From: Woeseiaceae bacterium
GTDB lineage: Bacteria > Pseudomonadota > Gammaproteobacteria > Steroidobacterales > Woeseiaceae
DNA: 64,000 nt
Assembly (NCBI GenBank): GCA_021773055.1
Contig: JAJFKV010000062.1
Span: forward strand, 1-64,000
Direction of reading: 5' to 3'
The position numbers were made by a program, and so were the translations under genes. Below, in pieces: positions 59,067 through 64,000 of this stretch (positions within the stretch are counted from its first letter, which is position 1; each line of letters starts with the position of its first letter). The notes under the pieces are model-generated. The model was not told the origin of the DNA. It did no database searches and worked only from the letters and a program-made list of their open reading frames with translations.

Positions 59067-60382
59067 CGGGAATTGAAGTAGGGCTGTTTTCAGTCGTCGC
59101 GATTCTCGTTCTCATCTATGCGGGCATGTATGTGCCGATAGCGCTCGGCCTCGTGTCGTTTTCGGCAGTCTGGTATCTCCGGGACGGTTTGGAAGCGCCG
59201 ATTTATCTCGTAACGCTTGCCGCGTCAAACGGACTCGAAGACTACATCTTTGGGGTTATTCCGCTGTTCGTCCTGATGGGTCTTCTGGTTAGCCATGCAG
59301 AAATGGGGCGGGACATCTATCAGGTGGCGAATCAACTGTTGAACCGTATTCGCGGAGGGCTGGGCGTTGCGACGGTCGTGGCGAATGCAGTATTTGCGGC
59401 AATAACCGGTGTGAGTATTGCGTCCGCGTCTGTATTTACGCGTGTCGCTGTGCCGGAAATGATGCGCTTCGGTTACACACCGAGATTTGCAGTTGGGGTG
59501 GTCGCAGGCAGCTCCGTGTTGGGTATGCTGATACCGCCGAGCGTGATGTTGATTATCTACGCGATCATCACAGAGCAATCGGTCGCAGCATTGTTTAAAG
59601 CCGGAATCATTCCGGGGCTGTTATTAGCATTTGCTTACATCGTTGCCATTGTCGTTATGGCGACATTCTTCAAGAAATATGTCGGCGGCCAGGTAACTCG
59701 GAATAGCGACTCATCAATAATAGAGAAGCTGTCGAGCGAGCAGATGTTCGGCAAGACCGCGCCGCTCGTGGTGCTCATCTTGTTGGTGCTTGGTGGTATT
59801 TACGGTGGTGTTTTTACGCCGACGGAGGCCGGCGCTGTTGGCGCATTGGGTGCATTGATCATTGCCATCCTGAAAAAGAAACTGGATCGCACCGTGCTGT
59901 GGGATGTACTTGTTGAGACCGGGCACATCGTGGCATCCATCCTGATGTTGATTGTTGCGGCAACCATGTATAGCCGCATGCTGGGAATTTCAGGTCTGCC
60001 AAATGAGCTGGGCGAGTTGATTTCGTCGGCGAATATAGGTTTCTACGGGATTTTGGCAGTGTATGTTTTGCTGTTGATTATTCTCGGCACAATTCTCGAT
60101 ACAACGTCGATCATCCTGATTATGGTGCCGCTGTTCATACCAATCCTCGCACCTTACAAGATTGATCTGGTGTGGTTCGGAATTATTACAATCGTTGGTG
60201 CCGAAATCGGGTTGTTAACGCCGCCACTTGGCATATCGTGTTACGTCATCAAGTCGACGCTCGGTGATGATCGAATAACCCTTTACGATATCTTTGCTGG
60301 CGCATTTCCGTTCGCAGTCATCATGTTCCTGGTGTTGATCTTGCTGATCGCCTTCCCCCAGCTGAGTCTTGTACTGGTTTAG
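59063..60382 (+). CDS. dctM: TRAP transporter large permease DctM
   Basis: 439-residue permease with about twelve hydrophobic helices, the substrate channel driven by sodium. Family marks are IFGVIPLFVLMGLLVSHAEMG near residue 55, VATVVANAVFAAITGVSIAS near 105, GSSVLGMLIPPSVMLIIYAI near 155 and IGLLTPPLGISCYVIKS near 385. ATGA overlap with dctQ shows coupled translation. After it lies a gap of about 147 bases without a recognised terminator, before the opposed hydrolase gene. Confidence 0.95.
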   Translation: MTGIEVGLFSVVAILVLIYAGMYVPIALGLVSFSAVWYLRDGLEAPIYLVTLAASNGLEDYIFGVIPLFVLMGLLVSHAEMGRDIYQVANQLLNRIRGGLGVATVVANAVFAAITGVSIASASVFTRVAVPEMMRFGYTPRFAVGVVAGSSVLGMLIPPSVMLIIYAIITEQSVAALFKAGIIPGLLLAFAYIVAIVVMATFFKKYVGGQVTRNSDSSIIEKLSSEQMFGKTAPLVVLILLVLGGIYGGVFTPTEAGAVGALGALIIAILKKKLDRTVLWDVLVETGHIVASILMLIVAATMYSRMLGISGLPNELGELISSANIGFYGILAVYVLLLIILGTILDTTSIILIMVPLFIPILAPYKIDLVWFGIITIVGAEIGLLTPPLGISCYVIKSTLGDDRITLYDIFAGAFPFAVIMFLVLILLIAFPQLSLVLV

Positions 60383-60529
60383 GGATGCGTTTGTCAGTTA
60401 AGGAATTGCCAGGTTGATCTCATCGAGTCAGCATCGGTACAGCCCGCGATTCAAGACAGTAAAATTTAGGCTCATCAAGCGGGTCGACCAATTGATTCGT
60501 GGACAGTGCTGACAACAAGATCGCTGCGC

Positions 60530-61531
60530 TCATTCTTCCACCTCGATAACGCCAAGTTCACGCCAGGAATTGATCCAGTTGATGACGACCTGGTTGAACA
60601 CTTCCGGCCGCTCGCGGTATGAAAAGTGACCGGCCTTGTTGGTGATCATCAGCTGTACGTTCGGATTACTCGCCGCGAGGACGTCGTACAATGCCATCGC
60701 CCGTTCCAGCGGCTGCATCAGATCGTTCCTGCCCCAGTAAATCATCATGGGCATTTGCAGCATGCCTTCATCCATAATGCGCTTGTGCATCGTTCGTCGG
60801 TATTCGTAGAAACTCGCGTGCAGTTCTCCGCCAACTCCCGAGCGCAATTTCGCGCGCGCGAATTCAGCCTTCGCTCTTTCGTTCATAAAGCGAACGCTTT
60901 CGGCAAACTCCTCAGTAAAATGATCGGTGTTATAGGACAGTGCTTTGTAGCGACATTTCCATTCCGAATACCAGTCTTGGCCGTCCTCGTCGGTCGAGCA
61001 TTTTTTAAGTACAGAAAAGCGGCGACTCGTGCCGACGCTGGGTGACGCGTGCGTGCTGGCAACGAGCACCATGGTTTTGACGAGTTCAGGTTCTTCGACG
61101 GCCATATACAATGACAGGCCACCCAGCGAGTGTGCGACGACATGCACCGGCTCGAGTTTCATCGTCTTGATGAAGTCTCGCATATGCTGGTGCATAGCGA
61201 CCTCGTTGTAGTCGTCATCTGTCTTCGGGTTGTCGGTCAGTCCTGCGCCAATACGATCGGGTGCGTAGACATGAAAATATTTCGACAGCGTATCGAAGTT
61301 ATCGACCCAGGTATTCGCACTGGCCACACCGCCCCATGGCGCGCCGTGCAGAAGGAGCATCGGTTCGCCCGAGCCTTCCTCGTAGTAGCGTGTGCGAATA
61401 CCGTTTACGTCGACGAACTTGGCTTCGTATCCACCGATCGACGCGGTCGGTGAGACTTCGACTTCAGCGACTACGGCATGGGAGAAAACTGCCGTTGCAA
61501 GCAATGACAGAAAGAGAGCGTTCGTCTTCAT
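60530..61531 (-). CDS. Secreted alpha/beta-hydrolase, active-site complete
   Basis: 333-residue exported hydrolase. The ATG at 61531, with GGGGAG upstream, gives signal peptide ALFLSLLATAVFSHAVVA. The oxyanion strand is MLLLHGAPWGGVASA, nucleophile Ser sits in VVAHSLGGLSLY, the acid in YWGRNDLMQP and the His in NKAGHFSYRERP, all in family positions. It resembles meta-cleavage-product hydrolases and related esterases. It overlaps by four bases the end of a paralogue upstream (61528-62544) in which the nucleophile is absent. Its substrate may be an ester or diketone released into the periplasm, then imported by the TRAP system. Confidence 0.88.
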   Translation of the reverse strand: MKTNALFLSLLATAVFSHAVVAEVEVSPTASIGGYEAKFVDVNGIRTRYYEEGSGEPMLLLHGAPWGGVASANTWVDNFDTLSKYFHVYAPDRIGAGLTDNPKTDDDYNEVAMHQHMRDFIKTMKLEPVHVVAHSLGGLSLYMAVEEPELVKTMVLVASTHASPSVGTSRRFSVLKKCSTDEDGQDWYSEWKCRYKALSYNTDHFTEEFAESVRFMNERAKAEFARAKLRSGVGGELHASFYEYRRTMHKRIMDEGMLQMPMMIYWGRNDLMQPLERAMALYDVLAASNPNVQLMITNKAGHFSYRERPEVFNQVVINWINSWRELGVIEVEE

Positions 61532-62544
61532 TGTTTCATCTCCCCTAGTGTCGTCCATGCATTTATAAAACGGATTACTGCGTAGTTGAACTCAGCAGGC
61601 TTTTCGCGGAATGGAAAGTGCCCAACGTTGTTCATGATCAGGGACTGCACACTGGGATTGTGTGCACCAAGAATGTCGTAAAGCGCGATCGACCTTGCGA
61701 GCGGATAGGTTGGGTCGTGGCGGGCAAAGACGAGCAATACAGGAATCGTCAGTTCACCGTCGTCGCGGATACGCGCATGCTGCGATTCGCGCCAGGTCTT
61801 GAAGTTTGACCGGAACGGTTCGCCGGCACCGCCATCCCGGTAGAAGCGGGTCCATTGAACCTTGGATTGTAGATTGAGAACCCGTAATGCCGCGATGAAT
61901 TCGTCGTCCAGTTGCGGATCACCGTAAGCGAAAGCGCGGTATCGGCAGAGGAGTTCATCCATCCAGGGACCGATCTCCTGACCATGTACCGACCACGGAC
62001 AGTCGGCGAGCACTTCCTTGCGGCCGTCCGTTCCAACGTCGGGCGCGGCCGTACTGCTGGACACAAGAACCAGCGACTTCACGAGATCTGGCCGCTCGAG
62101 TGCGAGAAATAATGCACTGCCGCCGGTGCCGTGCGCGACGATATTGACCGGACCGATGTCCATCGTTTCGATGAATTCGGTCATATGAGCAATCTGGCCC
62201 GCGACCGTGAAATCGACCTCCCGGGCCCGGCCCGGATTCGCAGTCATTCCGTTGGCGAGACGATCCGGAGCGAGCACCCGGAACTTCTTCGCAAGTCCCG
62301 AGATGTTCAGGGACCAGTCGTTCGCGCTTGAGGTGGCTTCCCAGGGGCCCCCGTGAATCAGCAAGACTGTGTTGCCGGAACCCTCGTCGTAGTAGCGTGT
62401 ATTGATGCCACTTACATCGGCGAACTTTGCTTCGAGCCCACCGACAGACGCGGCTTGTGGATCGAGTTCCGTTGCGATTACATGATTAGCAGCAACGACC
62501 AAGAGGAATCCCAGTATGGACATCAACGGACTGGCTCGAGTCAT
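61528..62544 (-). CDS. Secreted alpha/beta-hydrolase paralogue lacking the nucleophile
   Basis: 338-residue exported protein closely similar to the hydrolase downstream: both have signal peptide, ASVGGLEAKFADVSGINTRYY-type N-terminus, HGGPWEATSSAN oxyanion region, acid in FARHDPTYP and His in NNVGHFPFREKP. At the elbow the paralogue reads IVAHGTGGSALF where the neighbour reads VVAHSLGGLSLY, so the nucleophile Ser is Gly. Normal serine-hydrolase chemistry is excluded, though binding or a cofactor-free reaction remains possible. The two genes overlap by four bases (ATGA). Tandem duplication followed by change of one copy is the simplest reading. Confidence 0.85.
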   Translation of the reverse strand: MTRASPLMSILGFLLVVAANHVIATELDPQAASVGGLEAKFADVSGINTRYYDEGSGNTVLLIHGGPWEATSSANDWSLNISGLAKKFRVLAPDRLANGMTANPGRAREVDFTVAGQIAHMTEFIETMDIGPVNIVAHGTGGSALFLALERPDLVKSLVLVSSSTAAPDVGTDGRKEVLADCPWSVHGQEIGPWMDELLCRYRAFAYGDPQLDDEFIAALRVLNLQSKVQWTRFYRDGGAGEPFRSNFKTWRESQHARIRDDGELTIPVLLVFARHDPTYPLARSIALYDILGAHNPSVQSLIMNNVGHFPFREKPAEFNYAVIRFINAWTTLGEMKQ

Positions 62545-62559
62545 AAGGTTACCCGTAAT

Positions 62560-63615
62560 TCAGATGGAAGCGGCGACCGCCTTGCCCAGACTCTGGGTGT
62601 CTGCGCTGCCACCCATATCCGGTGTCAGGCTTCTGCGTTCGCGTAATACATTTTCTATGGCGGTCATGATGTCGTCATGTGCATCGCGGTGGCCGAGATG
62701 ATCGAGCATCATGGCTCCTGCCCAGATTGTACCGATCGGATTGGCAATTCCCTTGCCAGCAATGTCCGGTGCCGAGCCATGAACGGGTTCAAACATGGAC
62801 GGAAACTCTCTCGCCGGATTCAGATTGGCGGACGGCGCAATCGCTATCGTGCCGGTACATGCGGGCCCGAGGTCCGACAGGATGTCACCGAACAGGTTAC
62901 TGCCAACAACTGTGTCGTAATGATCCGGCATACGAACAAAATTGGCCGTCAGAATATCGATGTGATACTGATCGATTTTGACATCCGGGTAGTTCCTGGC
63001 CATCTCAGCAAACCGCGAATCCCAGTAAGGCATCGAGTGAATAATGCCATTGGATTTTGTCGCTGAACTCAGGTGTTTTTCAGGTCGGTTTTGTGCCAGA
63101 TCAAATGCGTATTTCAAAACCCGGTCGACGCCGCGACGTGTGAATACGCTTTGCTGCGTAACGAATTCGTCCTCCGTACCCTCTTTTTCGATACCGCCGA
63201 TAGCGGAATACTCACCTTCGACATTTTCACGTACGATCATCATGTCGATGTCACCGGGTTTGCGCCCTGCAAGCGGGCAGGGCACTCCGTCGAAAAGACG
63301 CACCGGACGCAGGTTGATGTGCTGATCGAACTCACGGCGAATAGGGATCAATAATCCCCACAGCGATTCGTGGTCCGGAACACCGGGAAATCCGACCGCC
63401 CCCAGGTAAACCGCATCGAACGGCCGCAATTGATCGATGCCGTCTTCGGGCATCATGCGACCGGTTGCAAGATAGGTTTCACAAGACCAGTCAAATTCGG
63501 TCCATGCAAAGTCAATACCGTGCTTCGCGCCAACGGCTTCCAGGGAGCGCATGCCTTCGGGCATGACTTCCTTGCCGATGCCGTCACCGGGGATGACTGC
63601 TACCTTTATAGTCAA
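62560..63615 (-). CDS. Tartrate / D-malate-type dehydrogenase (isopropylmalate dehydrogenase superfamily)
   Basis: 351-residue decarboxylating dehydrogenase. The N-terminus TIKVAVIPGDGIGKEVMPE and the substrate-Arg block LRPVRLFDG fit the superfamily; the metal-binding Asp residues lie in VVGSNLFGDILSDLG near residue 225 and the NAD-binding HGSAPDIAGKGIANPIGT near 275. The pattern LWGLLIPIRREFDQHINLRP is that of tartrate/D-malate enzymes rather than LeuB. The TTG start at 63615 is preferred because an ATG at 63675 would translate through a hairpin repeat. It precedes the two hydrolases on the same strand, 15 bases away. Malate or tartrate oxidation would feed the TRAP-imported acid into the TCA cycle. 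Confidence 0.88.
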   Translation of the reverse strand: MTIKVAVIPGDGIGKEVMPEGMRSLEAVGAKHGIDFAWTEFDWSCETYLATGRMMPEDGIDQLRPFDAVYLGAVGFPGVPDHESLWGLLIPIRREFDQHINLRPVRLFDGVPCPLAGRKPGDIDMMIVRENVEGEYSAIGGIEKEGTEDEFVTQQSVFTRRGVDRVLKYAFDLAQNRPEKHLSSATKSNGIIHSMPYWDSRFAEMARNYPDVKIDQYHIDILTANFVRMPDHYDTVVGSNLFGDILSDLGPACTGTIAIAPSANLNPAREFPSMFEPVHGSAPDIAGKGIANPIGTIWAGAMMLDHLGHRDAHDDIMTAIENVLRERRSLTPDMGGSADTQSLGKAVAASI

Positions 63616-63630
63616 GTTAGATTCCAGAAA

Positions 63631-63655
63631 CAAAAAGGGGTCTGACCCCTTTTTG
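63631..63655 (-). terminator. Terminator made of the short form of the GGGGTC palindrome
   Basis: CAAAAAGGGGT-CTG-ACCCCTTTTTG is a perfect 11-base-pair palindrome with a three-base loop, with T runs in both directions. It lies two bases beyond the M24 peptidase stop and ahead of the dehydrogenase start. The core matches the terminator at 8634-8668. Confidence 0.75.
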
Positions 63656-63656
63656 T

Positions 63657-64000
63657 TTAGTAGCTCATTCCACAACCGATAATTCTGTCGGTCGGGAACT
63701 TCGTGATAATCTCGATGCCATCGTCAGTGACGACGACTTCGTCTTCCAGGCGAACACCGTCGGATCCATCTTCGTTACCGGCATAGGTTTCCAAAGCGAA
63801 TACCATGCCAGGTTCGATTTCAACAGGGTGTTCGATGCTGTAAGCGCGCGAAATAATCGGGAACTCCCATAGACCGACACCGATGCCGTGGCCGTACTGT
63901 AATCCAAAGATTTCATGTTCGTTAAGAGCACCCATTTGGCGATAATCCGGCCAGCGAGTAACGACATCTGCCGTTGTACACCCAGGTTTGACAGCGTCGA
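63657..64000 (-). CDS. M24-family metallopeptidase, C-terminal part (5' end outside window)
   Basis: The last 113 residues of a pita-bread-fold metallopeptidase (Xaa-Pro aminopeptidase or creatinase type). GLQYGHGIGVGLWEFP contains the metal-ligand His, EPGMVFALETYAG the Glu ligand, and LEDEVVVTDDG the final conserved Glu. The open frame continues to the window edge, so the N-terminal part is missing. It is followed by the palindromic terminator and then the dehydrogenase gene. Peptidase versus creatine-type amidinohydrolase cannot be decided from this fragment. Confidence 0.87.
   Translation of the reverse strand, partial: DAVKPGCTTADVVTRWPDYRQMGALNEHEIFGLQYGHGIGVGLWEFPIISRAYSIEHPVEIEPGMVFALETYAGNEDGSDGVRLEDEVVVTDDGIEIITKFPTDRIIGCGMSY

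Noticed and set aside
63616..63675. Upstream extension of the tartrate/malate-type dehydrogenase
   Set aside because: It would translate through the palindromic terminator; the family begins at the TIKVAVIPGDG strand, just after the TTG at 63615.
1..64000. Prophage, integrative element or CRISPR array
   Set aside because: No integrase, transposase, structural phage gene, tRNA-bounded repeat or regularly spaced repeats were found; gene content is ordinary chromosomal.

Overview
The window reads as ordinary chromosome of a free-living, respiring Gram-negative bacterium, most likely an uncultured marine or sediment gammaproteobacterium. This placement is inference from gene content: wax ester synthase, TRAP transporter, many secreted S9 peptidases, multihaem lipoproteins, SCO/CcdA proteins, GntR and LysR regulators, hemolysin III. 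No rRNA, tRNA, phage, integrase, insertion sequence or CRISPR array was found. Genes are tightly packed and no gene-free stretch exceeds 300 bases.

Layout. 1-6.5 kb is a surface-glycan or lipid modification block: end of a LysR regulator, SGNH-type O-acyltransferase, two methyltransferases, a glycosyltransferase and a flippase-like membrane protein, with a PhoB-box-like direct repeat in the largest spacer. 6.5-8.7 kb carries an eight-haem lipoprotein with collagen-like and calcium-binding segments. 8.7-12.3 kb holds an S9 peptidase and a conserved protein of unknown function. 12.2-16.3 kb is a storage-lipid operon (wax ester synthase, alpha/beta hydrolase, acyl-CoA ligase). 16.4-19.4 kb has a molybdopterin oxidoreductase and a pseudouridine synthase. 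19.4-23.6 kb is a signalling island: response regulator, hybrid kinase, a receiver-like protein without its phosphorylation residues, and two paralogous winged-helix proteins. 23.6-31.2 kb has an AlaX-type editing protein, gdhA, a Cys-cluster protein, a PAS hybrid kinase, a cyclic-nucleotide-binding protein, a secreted methyltransferase-fold protein, a collapsed cupin gene and a periplasmic DsrE protein.

31.2-37.8 kb has a beta-propeller/di-haem lipoprotein, a rhomboid protease, an ABC exporter, an NTF2-like lipoprotein and an unidentified Cys-rich protein. At 37.8-44.5 kb a tryptophanase gene is divergent from a flavoprotein plus nifJ pair; tryptophanase yields pyruvate, which NifJ oxidises, and the flavoprotein may pass the electrons to NADP. 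44.5-50 kb has a cold-shock gene with a readable promoter and long leader, a CPBP protease, prolyl oligopeptidase, a catalytically degenerate aldo/keto reductase, a GST and hemolysin III. 50.1-53.1 kb is a tight SCO-CcdA-propeller operon. 54.3-64 kb is a probable catabolic locus: GST, OsmC, beta-hydroxyacid dehydrogenase, GntR regulator, a TRAP transporter behind a large inverted repeat, two secreted alpha/beta hydrolases (one without its nucleophile), a tartrate/D-malate-type dehydrogenase and the end of an M24 peptidase.

Strongest leads are the signalling island, the possible two-subunit pyruvate:NADP+ oxidoreductase facing tryptophanase, the collagen-like octahaem lipoprotein, the GntR/TRAP operator with a dead-hydrolase paralogue, and the collapsed cupin gene. 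No single system here can be declared new from sequence reading alone.
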